Shown here: piece after piece, positions 25,679 through 36,210 of the stretch | How positions within the stretch are numbered: position 1 is the stretch's first letter | Layout: every line of letters begins with the position of its first letter | NCBI RefSeq assembly: GCF_007747655.1 | Contig: NZ_CP036274.1 | Location: 930,001 to 994,000 of the forward strand | Direction: 5' to 3' | Source of the DNA: Anatilimnocola aggregata | GTDB taxonomy: Bacteria > Planctomycetota > Planctomycetia > Pirellulales > Pirellulaceae | Length of the DNA stretch: 64,000 nucleotides | Translations under genes and position numbers: made by a program | Notes under the pieces: generated by a model | Databases searched by the model: none | What the model saw: only the letters and a program-made list of their open reading frames with translations | Told to the model about the DNA's origin: nothing

Positions 25679-28600
25679 GTGGCTAAGTTTTTCATCGATC
25701 GCCCCATCTTCGCAGCCGTCATCTCAGTGCTGATCACGCTCGCGGGGCTGATTGCAGTCGGCGTGCTTTCGGTCGCACAGTATCCCGAGATTACACCGCC
25801 GACGGTGCAAGTCAGCTGCACCTATCCTGGTGCCAGCGCGCGGGTTGTTGCCAACACGGTCGCCGCGCCAATCGAGCAGCAAGTGATTGGCGTCGAGAAC
25901 GCGCTCTACATGAGTTCGCAGAGCACCAACGACGGTGGCTACAGCTTGACCGTCACGTTTGAGGTGGGCACCAATCTCGACATGGCGCAGGTGCTGGTGC
26001 AGAACCGGGTGAACCTGGCCCTGCCAAGCTTGCCGTCCGAGGTCAAAGCGACCGGCGTGAGCGTCAAAAAGAAGTCGCCGAACATTCTGCTCGTCGTTAA
26101 TCTGATCTCGCCCAAAGGGACGTACGACCAGCTCTATCTGAGTAACTACGCGACCATTCAGATTCGTGATGAGTTGGCCCAAATCAAGGGGGTGGGGGAC
26201 GTCACTTACCTCGGCCAGCTCGATTACAGCATGCGAGCCTGGCTCGATCCCGAACGGATGGCCGCCCGAGATCTGGTCGCCAGTGACGTGGTCGCAGCGC
26301 TCCGCGAGCAGAACGTGCAGGTCGCCGCCGGCGCGCTCGGTCGCCCTCCTGTTCCCACCGGACAAGCCTTTCAATACACGCTCAGTACTTTGGGTCGCTT
26401 GACCGATCCAGAAGAGTTTGGCGACATCATCGTGAAGATGGGGAGCCAAGGCGAGCTGACCCGCATGCGCGACCTGGTGACGGATCGGCGCGAGGATGAA
26501 CGGGGCAAAAAGTTCGGCGGCATCGAGCTTGGCGCAAAAGTGCAAGACACCTCGTGCAGCCTCGACGGGCAACCTTCGATCGGGCTGGCGATCTTTCAAC
26601 AGCCCGGGTCCAACGCGCTGAGTACGGCAGAATCGATTCGCACGACGATGGATGGGCTGAAGAAAAACTTTCCGCCCGATCTGGATTACGCCATCGTCTA
26701 CGACACGACACCCTTCATCGACGAGTCGATTCACGAGGTGTTCAAGGCCCTCCGCGATGCGATCATCCTGGTCGCCATTGTGGTGCTCGCGTTTTTGCAA
26801 TCCTGGCGGGCTACGATCATCCCGCTGATTGCCGTGCCGGTCGCGATTGTCGGCACCTTCGCGGTCATGCTGGGTTTGGGCTTCAGCTTGAATAATCTGT
26901 CGCTGTTCGGCCTGGTGCTGGCCATCGGCATTGTGGTCGATGATGCGATCGTCGTCGTGGAAGCGGTCGAGCATCATCTCGAGCACGGACTATCGCCCAA
27001 GGAAGCTGCCCGCAAAGCGATGGACGAAGTCACCGGGCCAATCATTGCGATTTCGCTCGTGTTGATGTGCGTGTTCATACCGTGTGCCTTTATTTCCGGC
27101 ATCACGGGGCAGTTCTTTCGCCAGTTCGCCTTGACGATTGCAGTTTCCACCTTCTTTTCAGCGGTCAACTCCCTCACGCTCAGCCCGGCGTTGTGCGGCC
27201 TGTTGCTGCGAGCCAAGCACGAGCAAAGTGATCCGCTGACGTGGTTAATCAATCTGACGCTCGGCTGGTTCTTCAAGCTCTTCAACCTGGCCTTCACCTA
27301 CACCGCCGAAGGGTACAGCCAGTTGGTGCGGATGATGCTGCGGGTGAGCTTTATTGTGCTCTTGGTGTATGGCGGGCTGTTGTACCTCACGTATTTCGCC
27401 TTCACGCAAGTGCCGATCGGTTTTATTCCGTCGCAAGATAAAGGCTACCTACTGGTCGATGTGCGTCTGCCCGACTCAGCTTCGCTCGAGCGAACACAAG
27501 CCGTGATGGCCCAGGTCGAGAAGATCGCCCGTGGCGAGGGTTCCACCGCGCACGCGGCCGGAGAACATGCCGGCGAACACACTGGTGACAGTCACGGCGC
27601 AACGGGGGGCATCCCGGGCATTGGGCATACGATTACTATCTCTGGTCAATCGATCGTGCAGAACGCGATTGGTTCAAACTACGGCACTGTGTATGTCGTG
27701 CTCGATGAATTTCACCATCGGCACGGTAGCGATCTAGGAGCCGACGCAATTGCCGCGAAGTTGCGGGCCGCTTGTTTCCGCGAGGTGCAGGAAGCGCAGG
27801 TCGATGTGTTCGGAGCACCGGCTGTCGATGGTCTGGGAAGCGCCGGTGGATTCAAGTTCATGGTGCGCGATGTGGGTGCTCTTGGTCTGGAATCGCTGCA
27901 AGAGGCGACCGACGGACTCACCACCGCGGGAAACACAGAGCTCACACGTCAACCGAAGCAAGCGGCCGATTCGAGCCCAGCGCCGGGCACCGAACGGGAG
28001 CCGGTGCTGGTTGGCCTGTCCAGCGCGTTTCGGGCCAGTACGCCACAGATGTTTGTCGATATCGATCGCGAACGGTGCAAGGCGATGGGCGTGCCGCTGA
28101 GTGAAGTCTTCCTCACGCTGCAGGTTTATCTCGGCGGTTATTACACCAACGACTTCAATCAGTTTGGTCGTACCTGGCAGGTGAACCTGCAAGGTGACCC
28201 CAGCTTTCGCCTCACTCCCGAGGCGGTGCGCCAGCTTAAAGTTCGTAACCTTTCGGGCGAAATGGTGCCGCTGGGTAGCGTGGCGAGCATCAGTCCCAAC
28301 GGCGGCCCGGCCCTGGTGATTCGTTACAACGGCGTCGCTGCCGCAGCAGTCAACGGAGCGTCGCTCCCGGGCGTCAGTTCGGGCACTGTCATCAAATCAA
28401 TCGATGAGTTGGCCGCGCACGAATTGTCGCAGGGGATGAATCTGCAATGGACCGAGCTGACGTTTTTGCAAATCAAAGCTGGCAATACGGCCATGATTGT
28501 GTTTGCCCTGGCGGTTGTACTGGTGTTCCTCGTTCTCGCCGCCCAGTACGAAAGCCTGACGCTGCCGCTGGCCGTCATTTTGGTTGTCCCCATGTGCCTT

Positions 28601-29056
28601 TTGTGCTCGGTGATTGGGGTGGCCTTGGCTGGCATGGACATCAACATCTTCGTGCAGATTGGCTTTGTGGTGCTCGTCGGACTGGCGAGCAAGAATGCAA
28701 TTCTGATCGTCGAATTTGCCAAGGGGAAATCGGCAGAAGGTGCTTCACCGGCCGATGCGACCGTCGAAGCTTGCCGCCTGCGCTTGCGGCCAATCATCAT
28801 GACCTCGCTGGCCTTCATTCTCGGCGTGGTGCCGCTGGCCCTGGCCGTTGGCGCGGGTGCCGAAATGCGCAGCACCCTCGGCATCGCGGTCTTTTCCGGC
28901 ATGCTCGGCGTCACGCTCTTCGGGATCTTCCTCACGCCTGTCTTCTACTACGTCATCGTCAGCCTGACGGGAACGTCGGCCGCGCCCAGCAGTGCTCCTG
29001 TCCCCGCGGGCAAAGCAGACGGTCACGCCGCCGGAGCTAAGCACAGCCCCAGTTGA
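25679..29056 (+). CDS. RND efflux permease, second system (HAE1/AcrB subfamily) with His-rich insert
   Basis: Permease of 1125 residues starting at GTG 25679, with AGGAA about 9 nt upstream. It opens with the classic MAKFFIDRPIFAAVISVLIT. The TM4 proton-relay pair (AIGIVVDDAIVVVEA) and the TM10 Lys (GLASKNAILIVEFAKG) are present. It is longer than AcrB, partly because of an insert near residues 618-645 rich in His, Gly and Ala (HAAGEHAGEHTGDSHGAT) in the second periplasmic half. A second extra Ala/Pro stretch follows near residue 760. The His-rich insert may bind metal or simply be a loop. The outer-membrane partner must lie elsewhere. Confidence 0.95.
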   Translation: MAKFFIDRPIFAAVISVLITLAGLIAVGVLSVAQYPEITPPTVQVSCTYPGASARVVANTVAAPIEQQVIGVENALYMSSQSTNDGGYSLTVTFEVGTNLDMAQVLVQNRVNLALPSLPSEVKATGVSVKKKSPNILLVVNLISPKGTYDQLYLSNYATIQIRDELAQIKGVGDVTYLGQLDYSMRAWLDPERMAARDLVASDVVAALREQNVQVAAGALGRPPVPTGQAFQYTLSTLGRLTDPEEFGDIIVKMGSQGELTRMRDLVTDRREDERGKKFGGIELGAKVQDTSCSLDGQPSIGLAIFQQPGSNALSTAESIRTTMDGLKKNFPPDLDYAIVYDTTPFIDESIHEVFKALRDAIILVAIVVLAFLQSWRATIIPLIAVPVAIVGTFAVMLGLGFSLNNLSLFGLVLAIGIVVDDAIVVVEAVEHHLEHGLSPKEAARKAMDEVTGPIIAISLVLMCVFIPCAFISGITGQFFRQFALTIAVSTFFSAVNSLTLSPALCGLLLRAKHEQSDPLTWLINLTLGWFFKLFNLAFTYTAEGYSQLVRMMLRVSFIVLLVYGGLLYLTYFAFTQVPIGFIPSQDKGYLLVDVRLPDSASLERTQAVMAQVEKIARGEGSTAHAAGEHAGEHTGDSHGATGGIPGIGHTITISGQSIVQNAIGSNYGTVYVVLDEFHHRHGSDLGADAIAAKLRAACFREVQEAQVDVFGAPAVDGLGSAGGFKFMVRDVGALGLESLQEATDGLTTAGNTELTRQPKQAADSSPAPGTEREPVLVGLSSAFRASTPQMFVDIDRERCKAMGVPLSEVFLTLQVYLGGYYTNDFNQFGRTWQVNLQGDPSFRLTPEAVRQLKVRNLSGEMVPLGSVASISPNGGPALVIRYNGVAAAAVNGASLPGVSSGTVIKSIDELAAHELSQGMNLQWTELTFLQIKAGNTAMIVFALAVVLVFLVLAAQYESLTLPLAVILVVPMCLLCSVIGVALAGMDINIFVQIGFVVLVGLASKNAILIVEFAKGKSAEGASPADATVEACRLRLRPIIMTSLAFILGVVPLALAVGAGAEMRSTLGIAVFSGMLGVTLFGIFLTPVFYYVIVSLTGTSAAPSSAPVPAGKADGHAAGAKHSPS

Positions 29057-29097
29057 TACACCGACTGCGACCACCAGCCAGCGACGCTCGACTTTGT

Positions 29098-31734
29098 CTA
29101 CTTCGCTGGCCCTTTTTCCCATTGGGCAAGCCGCTCGCGATATTTAGGATTATTCCGTTCGATCGCTGCGGCGCGCTGGCCGGCGGAGATGGCAGCCCCT
29201 TGTTCGCCGCGCAGGAAATGAATCTCGGCGAGCGCGTCGTGATTTAGCGCGGTCTGCTCTTCGAGCTTGACGGCTGCCTGAGCGAGCGCGAGCGCTTCAT
29301 CGCGGCGGCGATTGCAGCGGGCGAAGAGCAGTGCCAATTCGCGCCGATGATTCGATGTCTGCGGATAGTCGCGAATCACCTGCTCGTAGCGACGGGCCAC
29401 AGACTCGAGTAATTCGCTGGCCTCTTTCTCGCGCCCAGCCCGTTCGAGCAGCGGGACGAACTCTTCAAGGACGCGGACGTTGCCCGGAATGATCGCCAGC
29501 ACGCGTTTTACTTCGGCCAGGGCCAAGTCGGTTTTGCCCGCGGCGAGCAACGCTCGGCCACGATTGCGATGGATGACTTCCGGGTCGGTCAAGTAATGAT
29601 CGAACTGCGTGTAGTTGTTCACTCCCACCAGTTGGCTCAACAGCCAGCGCTGCCAGACTTCGGCGGCAACTGCGGGTGACTGCTGAAATACCAGGTTCCC
29701 CCGCAAGTGACCGGCCGCCAAAGTGGGATACTGCACGGTGGGGTTGGCCGTCAGTTCCACAATGCGGGCCTGCTCCGTCGCTTCGGCAAACAGGCCGCGC
29801 TCCTTCAGTTGGCCTGCCAGTGCCAGGCGACCCACCGGCGAGAGCGCGGCGAGGCTGGCCCGCCGCTGTTGTTGTTTCGCTTCGTCCGTTTCACCATTCT
29901 GCAGCAGCGAATAGCTCAGCAAGAACCGGGGCAACGGCAACACCGGCAATTTGTCTGCCGCGGCCCGATAATGCTTGATCGCGACGGGCCAATCCCTTTC
30001 TTCGCGCGCGAGGTCTCCCAAGCGAACGAGCGCATCGGAGTAACTGCTCGAAGCAGCCTCGAACCAACGGCGCGCCTGCTGTCGATCACCGAGCTTGAGC
30101 ATCAGTTCCCCTAGCTTCAACTGGCGATGATCGGGAGTGCCCATGAAAGGTTCGATGGTCTCGACAATCTGCGCGTTGATTGGCCCGCGCATTTCGTCGG
30201 GCATGCCAATGGGGCCGAACACTTGATCCATCGTGGCTAGCGACAACCGCCGCTGCTCGTCTTCGGTTCCCAGGCGCGCATACAACAGTTCGGCCAGCAC
30301 CGCATCTTGAGGCTGGTCGTACATCGCGCGGAACATAGCACTTGGCGTGATGTTCGGCCTGCCGAGCGCCACGTTGAGATCGGCGAGTGCCTGCTGGCGA
30401 TCGCCGCAATAAATGCTGGTTTGAATTACGACGGGCCACAATTGCCCGGACTTATCGAGTTCAGCTGCCTTGCGCATGACGGCCAAGACTTGCCGCGCCC
30501 GCTCGCGCTCTCCCAAATAGTGCAACTGCTTGGCGATGTTGCGGGCAAACTCGCCGCGGGGAAGAGTTTTCTGCGTCGCCACCAGCCCACCGTCGACCAG
30601 GTTGCCGAACCAGGCGTCGTCCAAGACCGACTCTTTGGTCACGCCGGCCAACTGTTGCGAACGGGCGTAGTCGAATCGCAGCTCATGCAGCAGCGAAGCT
30701 GCGCCGGGAGTGCAGGTCGCGAGCAATTGCAGCGCCTGCTCGTGCCGCTCGCACACCAGGTGCGCTTCGGCGGCATCCCAGTGCTTCGAGAGTTGCTCGG
30801 GAGCGATTTCCCGCAAGGTTTGCAGCCGAAATTCCACCGCTGGCTCGTCGCCGGCAAAAAAGTGCAGCGCCGCGCCGAAGGCGAGCGTTTCCGCCGCCAG
30901 ATTGGGCACCTTGAACATCTCTTGCTGCAGAGCGGCCGCACCTTTCCAATCGTTGTTCTCGATCAAGATCGCCCGCTGGTAATAGTGCAACTGATGTTTG
31001 CCGGCCAGGTCGGCGGCTCCGACCAGGTCGCCGCTGGCCCGGCGCAAATAGACCAGCCGTTTGGCAGTCGCAAACGATGGCGCCCGGGCCAGTTGCTCTT
31101 CGGCCCGTTTCAAGCGATCGGGAAGGCGGCCGGATACGAGGAGCATCGCGGTCAATCGCTCCAGCGAAGGATCGAGCGTCATCTCGATCGATTCGAGAAT
31201 CGACTCCGCTTCGTCAATCTCGTCATTCACCAGCAAATCGGGTACGTAGCGCTGCGCCTGTCGACTGGCACTCGAAAGCAACGAATCTCGCTGACTGGGG
31301 TCGCTTTCGGCACGTGCCAACTTGAAGGCCAGCTTGATTTTCTTCTCGTTGATTAACTGATGGAGTGTGGTTTGCTTCTCGTCGATCGTGTTCTGGCGAA
31401 AGGCAGTAATCAACATTTCGTATTCAGGTGGCGAATCGGGCGTGATCCCCAGTTCGAACTTCTCCAGAATCGTCTTGGCCCGCAAACGAATCTCGGCATC
31501 GGTACTGAGCGCGGCCTGCTGCAGGGCTGCCTCGACGGTCGTGCCCCAGCTCCAGAGTTCTTTCGAAGCCGCTTCGCGCACGGGATAGTCGTCGTGCCCC
31601 AGATTCTTGATCGCCCGTTGAATTGCCGCCGCTGAAGGAGCCGCCGCTTCTTCCTGAGCGAATGCCGCCGAATGATGGACGACCAGCGCGCAGACCAGGC
31701 AGACGAGCGAGAGTTGTCGTCGCAACGCGAGCAC
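29098..31734 (-). CDS. Secreted TPR-repeat protein
   Basis: Protein of 878 residues with a signal peptide (residues 1-26, cleavage near AFA). A short HEAT-like segment ([20 protein letters not shown]) comes first. The rest is mostly paired helices with TPR spacing, clearest at [40 protein letters not shown] and the last two repeats. TPR solenoids mediate protein contacts; the partner is unknown. It is convergent with the RND permease and divergent from purE. Confidence 0.85.
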   Translation of the reverse strand: MLALRRQLSLVCLVCALVVHHSAAFAQEEAAAPSAAAIQRAIKNLGHDDYPVREAASKELWSWGTTVEAALQQAALSTDAEIRLRAKTILEKFELGITPDSPPEYEMLITAFRQNTIDEKQTTLHQLINEKKIKLAFKLARAESDPSQRDSLLSSASRQAQRYVPDLLVNDEIDEAESILESIEMTLDPSLERLTAMLLVSGRLPDRLKRAEEQLARAPSFATAKRLVYLRRASGDLVGAADLAGKHQLHYYQRAILIENNDWKGAAALQQEMFKVPNLAAETLAFGAALHFFAGDEPAVEFRLQTLREIAPEQLSKHWDAAEAHLVCERHEQALQLLATCTPGAASLLHELRFDYARSQQLAGVTKESVLDDAWFGNLVDGGLVATQKTLPRGEFARNIAKQLHYLGERERARQVLAVMRKAAELDKSGQLWPVVIQTSIYCGDRQQALADLNVALGRPNITPSAMFRAMYDQPQDAVLAELLYARLGTEDEQRRLSLATMDQVFGPIGMPDEMRGPINAQIVETIEPFMGTPDHRQLKLGELMLKLGDRQQARRWFEAASSSYSDALVRLGDLAREERDWPVAIKHYRAAADKLPVLPLPRFLLSYSLLQNGETDEAKQQQRRASLAALSPVGRLALAGQLKERGLFAEATEQARIVELTANPTVQYPTLAAGHLRGNLVFQQSPAVAAEVWQRWLLSQLVGVNNYTQFDHYLTDPEVIHRNRGRALLAAGKTDLALAEVKRVLAIIPGNVRVLEEFVPLLERAGREKEASELLESVARRYEQVIRDYPQTSNHRRELALLFARCNRRRDEALALAQAAVKLEEQTALNHDALAEIHFLRGEQGAAISAGQRAAAIERNNPKYRERLAQWEKGPAK

Positions 31735-31829
31735 GATTTCGGTTCCTCTCGCCGCAGGTGATGGATGAAGTGGAACGAACTGACGGCCCGTGGCATGTTC
31801 CCTTTCCCGCTAGCGATTATCATGGTTGC

Positions 31830-32321
31830 ATGAACACACAACAACCGCTCGTCGGCGTGATCATGGGGAGCAAGTCCGATTGGGAGACCATGCGCCACGC
31901 TGCCGAAATGCTCACCCACTTTGGCGTGCCGCACGAATGCCGCGTCGTTTCTGCCCATCGCACGCCGCAATGGATGTGCGAATATGCCGCCTCAGCCGAG
32001 CAGCGCGGGCTGGCGGTCATCATCGCCGGGGCGGGCGGGGCAGCTCACTTGCCGGGCATGGTCGCTTCGCAAACGGTGCTGCCCGTCTTGGGTGTGCCAG
32101 TGCAAAGTCGCGCACTCTCGGGGCTCGACTCGCTCCTCTCAATCGTGCAAATGCCCGGGGGAATTCCCGTCGGCACTCTCGCCATTGGTGAAGCCGGGGC
32201 GAAGAACGCAGCACTCCTCGCCGTGCGCATGCTCGCCGTGAACGACGACAAACTGCGTCAGCAGTTGCACGACTTCCACCGCGAACAGGCCGCCAAGGTG
32301 ATGCAAGACACGCTGCCGTAG
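31830..32321 (+). CDS. purE: N5-carboxyaminoimidazole ribonucleotide mutase PurE
   Basis: Purine biosynthesis enzyme, 163 residues, normal for class I PurE. Key motifs are [13 protein letters not shown] at the start, [22 protein letters not shown] and [17 protein letters not shown]. The longer open frame upstream is rejected because [12 protein letters not shown] is a family-like start. No purK is adjacent, so either it lies elsewhere or the pathway uses another entry. purM lies about 8 kb downstream. Confidence 0.95.
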   Translation: MNTQQPLVGVIMGSKSDWETMRHAAEMLTHFGVPHECRVVSAHRTPQWMCEYAASAEQRGLAVIIAGAGGAAHLPGMVASQTVLPVLGVPVQSRALSGLDSLLSIVQMPGGIPVGTLAIGEAGAKNAALLAVRMLAVNDDKLRQQLHDFHREQAAKVMQDTLP

Positions 32322-32365
32322 TTTGCCCATCGCTGGTTCACCGAGCCCCTTGCGGCCGCTGACTA

Positions 32366-32944
32366 CTACTCTTGCCTCGGTGCGGGGGGAATTGGTGGCG
32401 CAGGAATGCCCGGCGGAAACGGCGGGGCAATGGTGGGATTCGGAATGATCTTTGGCTTGGACGGCGGCGGAGCGTCGGAGAACTCCCCGGGCGTTTCGAC
32501 GAGCTTGCAGTCTTTCAATTCGAGAATGAAAGCGACGCCACGATCGAGCGATTGCAACTGCGTACCGAAGCACGTTCCTTCGATCGTGACCTTGCTGCGT
32601 CCCGGTTCGAGCGTTGCCAGATCCTTGCGGGCTGACGCTGGAAAGTACAGCCCTGCCGTCACATCGACGGCCCGGTCTTCGTGGCCAAGTCGCTCGAAGA
32701 TTACCCGGTAACCGCTCTCTTTCTTCTCGCCGTCTTTCTTTGCGTCCGTGTCCAGCCGCTCGATCAACTTGACGGTGCCGAACAGTTGCAGCGTTTGATC
32801 CTTTAGAAATTCGTCGACAAACGCGTCGTTCCGCGCTCCGGCGGCAATCTGGTCGAGCGTGAAGGGCCGCAACTCTTCCGCCGTCTCTGGCGGCACGTTG
32901 TCCGCCCCCAGCAGCACCGCAACCAGCAACACAGCAGCATTCAT
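32366..32944 (-). CDS. Exported hypothetical protein, possible OB-fold (tRNA_anti-like)
   Basis: ATG 32944 follows AAGGAG at 5 nt, which fixes the start. The 192-residue protein has a short signal-like hydrophobic N-terminus (AAVLLVAVLLGA). A beta-rich domain follows with TLQLFGTVKLIERLD, EPGRSKVTIEGTCFG and VAFILELKDCKLVE, a pattern like the OB-fold tRNA_anti-like family; this is inference from strand order. The C-terminus is Pro-rich (about 35 residues, PPPSKPKIIPNPTIAPPFPP). Divergent from the cupredoxin-like gene. Confidence 0.7.
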   Translation of the reverse strand: MNAAVLLVAVLLGADNVPPETAEELRPFTLDQIAAGARNDAFVDEFLKDQTLQLFGTVKLIERLDTDAKKDGEKKESGYRVIFERLGHEDRAVDVTAGLYFPASARKDLATLEPGRSKVTIEGTCFGTQLQSLDRGVAFILELKDCKLVETPGEFSDAPPPSKPKIIPNPTIAPPFPPGIPAPPIPPAPRQE

Positions 32945-33115
32945 ATCAACTCCTTCAGCGGCAGGCTGAATCAATTCTCTTGGGTGATGAGCAATTGGCA
33001 ATTGTCGATAGAACGACCGGATGGGGCAAGATGAAAGTAGAGATGCCAGCAAGGCAGCGGCTACAATTCGTTAAAATTGCCCGCTCGGAATGCTTCGCGA
33101 ACGGAGATTCTTCGG

Positions 33116-33925
33116 ATGCATCGTCGCCAATTAAATGCTCTGGGCGCGCTGACAATTAGTGCGATTGCCGCGTCTGCACTCGCCAACGACTCACTCTTGG
33201 CCGGTGAAGAAGAGGCCAAATGGGGCAACTTGTCGGCGACATTTGTCTATGACGGCCAGCCTCCGGAGCGGAGGCTAATCAAGATCGATAAAGACGCCGC
33301 GCCTCTCCGGGAGCCCATTTACGATCGAAGATTGGTCGTCGATCCCCAGACCAAGGCGATCCGGTACGTTTGTGCTTGGCTGCTTGTCGAAGATGGAAAA
33401 GTGCCAGCAATTCATGCGGACTTTGCGAGTGCAGCGAAGGAACCTGTCGTCCTCAAGATCGACAACCTGCAATTCGAGCCTTTCATCAGCGCAGTTCGCA
33501 TGGGTCAGAAACTGATCTTCCGTGGGATTGATCGCACCGGGCATGATCCTTACGTCAGCAGTCCTGAGAATCCCGAATTCGGCCGGCTCATTAACCCCAG
33601 TCCCGACACCGAACGAGTTCTTGCTAAGCCCACACGCTGGCCCGCGCAGGTTCAATGCTCTCTTCACCCCTGGGAAAACGCCCGCCTGATTGTGCAAGCT
33701 CATCCTTACGTCGGTATCTCTGATCGCGCCGGTCTGGTCGCAATTAAGAATCTGCCCGTCGGCACCCACACGTTTGTCTTTTGGCACGAATCAACCGGTG
33801 CCATCAGCAAAGTAAAACGCGGCAACACACAGGAAGCCTGGGAGAGCGGGCGAGTCACCATTGACATTAAGCCGGGTGAAAACGAACTCGGCGAGATTCT
33901 GATCAAGCCAGAACCTCGCCGCTAG
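33116..33925 (+). CDS. Exported cupredoxin-like protein
   Basis: Protein of 269 residues from ATG 33116, with a signal peptide about residues 1-26. The C-terminal half has a cupredoxin-type arrangement: QCSLHPWENARLIVQAHPYV supplies Cys and His candidates, and LPVGTHTFVFWHE another His. This matches the plastocyanin-like proteins linked to methylamine-utilisation-type annotation in planctomycetes. It probably binds copper in the periplasm. It is convergent with the dihaem cytochrome c peroxidase gene (26 nt apart), so a shared electron-transfer role is possible but not shown. Confidence 0.75.
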   Translation: MHRRQLNALGALTISAIAASALANDSLLAGEEEAKWGNLSATFVYDGQPPERRLIKIDKDAAPLREPIYDRRLVVDPQTKAIRYVCAWLLVEDGKVPAIHADFASAAKEPVVLKIDNLQFEPFISAVRMGQKLIFRGIDRTGHDPYVSSPENPEFGRLINPSPDTERVLAKPTRWPAQVQCSLHPWENARLIVQAHPYVGISDRAGLVAIKNLPVGTHTFVFWHESTGAISKVKRGNTQEAWESGRVTIDIKPGENELGEILIKPEPRR

Positions 33926-33951
33926 TCGTTTCAGGATTTCATGTCGAACCG

Positions 33952-34986
33952 TTATTCCGGCAACTTGGGTGGCTTCACGTGCGGATACGATTCGCTGGTC
34001 AGCCCTTCGACCAGGAACTTCACCAGATCGGCTTGCTCTTGCTTGGTGAGCTTGAGTTCGAAAATCTCTTCATCGAGTTGGGCATTCGGGTGGCCACCTT
34101 TGTCGTAATAGTCCACCACTTCGTCGAGCGTTTTGAAGCGGCCGTCGTGCATGTAAGGAGCGGTGCGCGAGATTTCTCGCAGCGTGGGAGTCTTGAAGGC
34201 CCCCTTGTCCCCTTCAATCTTGGTGACGACAAAGCGACCCAGGTCGGGCATGTCCTTGTCCATGCCAATGCCCAGGTTGTGGAAGGCGAAATCGCTAAAG
34301 CTGTGACCGGTGTGACAGGCCGAGCAGTTCGCTTTGCCGAAGAAGAGCTTCGCGCCGCGCTGGGCCTGTTCCGACATCGCCTTGGTGTCGCCCGCTTTGA
34401 AGCGGTCGTAAGGAGCGTCACCTGAGAGAATCGTTCGTTCGAAGGCGGCGATGGAGCGGGCAATGGCATCGGGCGTGACATCGGTCTGGAAGATCTTCTG
34501 GCACTGCTCGCGATAGCCGGCGATCTTGTTCAACTTGGCCACGACCTCGTCGATGGTCATATCCATTTCGATCGGGTTCTGAATCGGCCCGAGGGCTTGC
34601 CCTTCGAGATGCGTGGCCCGACCATCCCAGAACTGCAGCGTGGAATAGGCCGAGTTCACAATGCTTGGCGAACTGCGGCCGCCCCGTTGCCCGCGCACGC
34701 CGGTGGCAAAGGTGTCGCCGTTCGACCAACCCTTGTCCGGATCGTGGCAGGTCGCACAGCTGACGGTGTTGTCGCGCGACAGCCGCTTGTCGAAGTACAG
34801 CTGTTTGCCCAGTTCCACCTTCTCGGCAGTGTGCGGATTATTTTCGGGATAGGTTATCGCCCCAAGTCCCTTGGGGGGCGCAGGAGGTTCTGCCCCGGCG
34901 TAACTTGCAAGCGCGAAGCACAAGGCCAGTCCGCAACCGGCGGCAACCAAAGTACGAATCGATGGAAAACAGAGCACGCGGATCAC
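33952..34986 (-). CDS. Dihaem cytochrome c peroxidase (CcpA/MauG family)
   Basis: Periplasmic protein of 344 residues with a signal peptide ending near YAGAE. Two c-type haem motifs are present: CATCH about residue 77 and CSACH about residue 222. Family features include the GKQLYFDKRLS start, SPSIVNSAYSTLQFWDGRA, and FKTPTLREISRTAPYMHDGR. Members reduce H2O2 or oxidise protein-derived cofactors; which one applies here cannot be told. The region upstream of its start (34987-35184) carries a CACCTTGTCACCCCC motif. Confidence 0.92.
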   Translation of the reverse strand: MIRVLCFPSIRTLVAAGCGLALCFALASYAGAEPPAPPKGLGAITYPENNPHTAEKVELGKQLYFDKRLSRDNTVSCATCHDPDKGWSNGDTFATGVRGQRGGRSSPSIVNSAYSTLQFWDGRATHLEGQALGPIQNPIEMDMTIDEVVAKLNKIAGYREQCQKIFQTDVTPDAIARSIAAFERTILSGDAPYDRFKAGDTKAMSEQAQRGAKLFFGKANCSACHTGHSFSDFAFHNLGIGMDKDMPDLGRFVVTKIEGDKGAFKTPTLREISRTAPYMHDGRFKTLDEVVDYYDKGGHPNAQLDEEIFELKLTKQEQADLVKFLVEGLTSESYPHVKPPKLPE

Positions 34987-35132
34987 TCCTCAGTTCAAGT
35001 TGGGCGAGCCTCGACAGGTGGGAACTTCTATTCTTCCTGCACATTACGGCCAAGGCAAGTGTGCTGCGCGGCGGTTGGTGGGAGTGCGAGAGCCAAGTAG
35101 AGGGGGAAAGGGCCGGCAATGTTAGGGTGAGT

Positions 35133-35147
35133 GGGGGTGACAAGGTG
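35133..35147 (-). repeat. CACCTTGTCACCCCC motif, single copy
   Basis: On the minus strand this reads CACCTTGTCACCCCC, identical over 15 bases to the tandem unit at 39665-39696. It lies about 147 nt upstream of the cytochrome c peroxidase start and in the same sense as that gene. Confidence 0.5.
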
Positions 35148-35184
35148 AGGAGACGCGCGGCCCGGTGGGGACTTTAGCCCGCGA

Positions 35185-36036
35185 TCATTGCGGCAATCGT
35201 GGGGAGTCGCGAGTGATGGCGAGGACTTCCGCTTGCACCAGGCCGTTGGTGGCAATGGCTTCGCCGGCGTGAATGGTGGGGACTCCTTGCCAGTCGGTGA
35301 AGGTGCCGCCAGCTTCTTCAATGATGGGTTGCACTGCGGCGGCATCCCAGACATTCAGCATTGGGTCGACCATTACTTCGGCCCGGCCGGTAGCGACCAG
35401 CAAGTAGCCGTAGCAGTCGCCCCACGTGCGCGTGATATAAGCCGCCGCTTGCAGCTTTTCGAACGCTTGCCAGCCGTCTCGCTTGCGAAAGGTATCGGCC
35501 TGCGAAGTGACAAACAGCCCCTCGCTCAGTTGCTTCCGCTGCGAGACTTTGGTCGGTCGGGGTGCCTGTGCGCCGCGAAAATGAAAGCAACCCTGACCGT
35601 GCGCGGCGAAGACTCCTTCGTCGAGACCCGGAATGTAAACCACGCCCGCCCAGCTGCGGCCGTCTCGTTCCAGCCCGATCATGGTGCCATACATGGGGAC
35701 ACCGCTGATGAACGACTTGGTGCCGTCGATAGGGTCGAGAATCCAACGCCAGCCGCTAGTCCCTTCGCTGATGCCGAACTCTTCGCCGACGATGCCATCG
35801 GTCGGATATTGCGCGGCGATCTTGCCCCGAATCAATTGCTCGGCCGAACGGTCGGCAATCGTCACGGGCGAAGCGTCGCTCTTCCGCTCCACTTCGTAAT
35901 TCTCTTGCTGAAAATACGTGAGCGTGAGTTGACCGGCCTCTTTGGCCCACTGCACGGCGGCCTGCAGTTTTTCGGTCAACAGTTCGGCAGCTGGGACGCT
36001 TGCGCTAACGGGCGCTGATGGCGAGTTGGCATTCAT
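35185..36036 (-). CDS. hisN: Inositol-monophosphatase family phosphatase, likely histidinol-phosphatase HisN
   Basis: Mg-dependent phosphatase of 283 residues from ATG 36036; the open frame extends upstream but without family similarity. Metal-site motifs are GEEFG, DPIDGTKSFISG and WDAAAVQP. The DGTKSFI and RTWGDCYGYLLVATGRAE segments favour the HisN-type histidinol-phosphatase subgroup over true inositol phosphatases. Cytoplasmic, last step but one of histidine biosynthesis if correct. No other his gene is near. Confidence 0.8.
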   Translation of the reverse strand: MNANSPSAPVSASVPAAELLTEKLQAAVQWAKEAGQLTLTYFQQENYEVERKSDASPVTIADRSAEQLIRGKIAAQYPTDGIVGEEFGISEGTSGWRWILDPIDGTKSFISGVPMYGTMIGLERDGRSWAGVVYIPGLDEGVFAAHGQGCFHFRGAQAPRPTKVSQRKQLSEGLFVTSQADTFRKRDGWQAFEKLQAAAYITRTWGDCYGYLLVATGRAEVMVDPMLNVWDAAAVQPIIEEAGGTFTDWQGVPTIHAGEAIATNGLVQAEVLAITRDSPRLPQ

Positions 36037-36125
36037 GCTGCCAAGGTACCCCGAGCGCTGGCTGCGAGAAAGGTAGGGTCTGCTGTTCGGCGCTGCCAGG
36101 CAACGAACAGAGCAAGAAACGAATA

Positions 36126-36156
36126 GAGCCGGGAAGCGTCCGCTGCTTCCCGGCTC
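36126..36156 (-). terminator. Hairpin downstream of the YTV gene
   Basis: GAGCCGGGAAGC and GCTTCCCGGCTC form a perfect 12-bp stem with a 7-nt loop. In the minus-strand sense it follows the YTV-protein stop by about 55 nt, and TATTCGTTTCTTG comes after it. It probably ends that transcript before the phosphatase gene. Confidence 0.6.
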
Positions 36157-36210
36157 CATTCATATCTGCCTGCGACAGGTCTGCTGATCCTTCGCCCGTC
36201 TGACCCTAAA

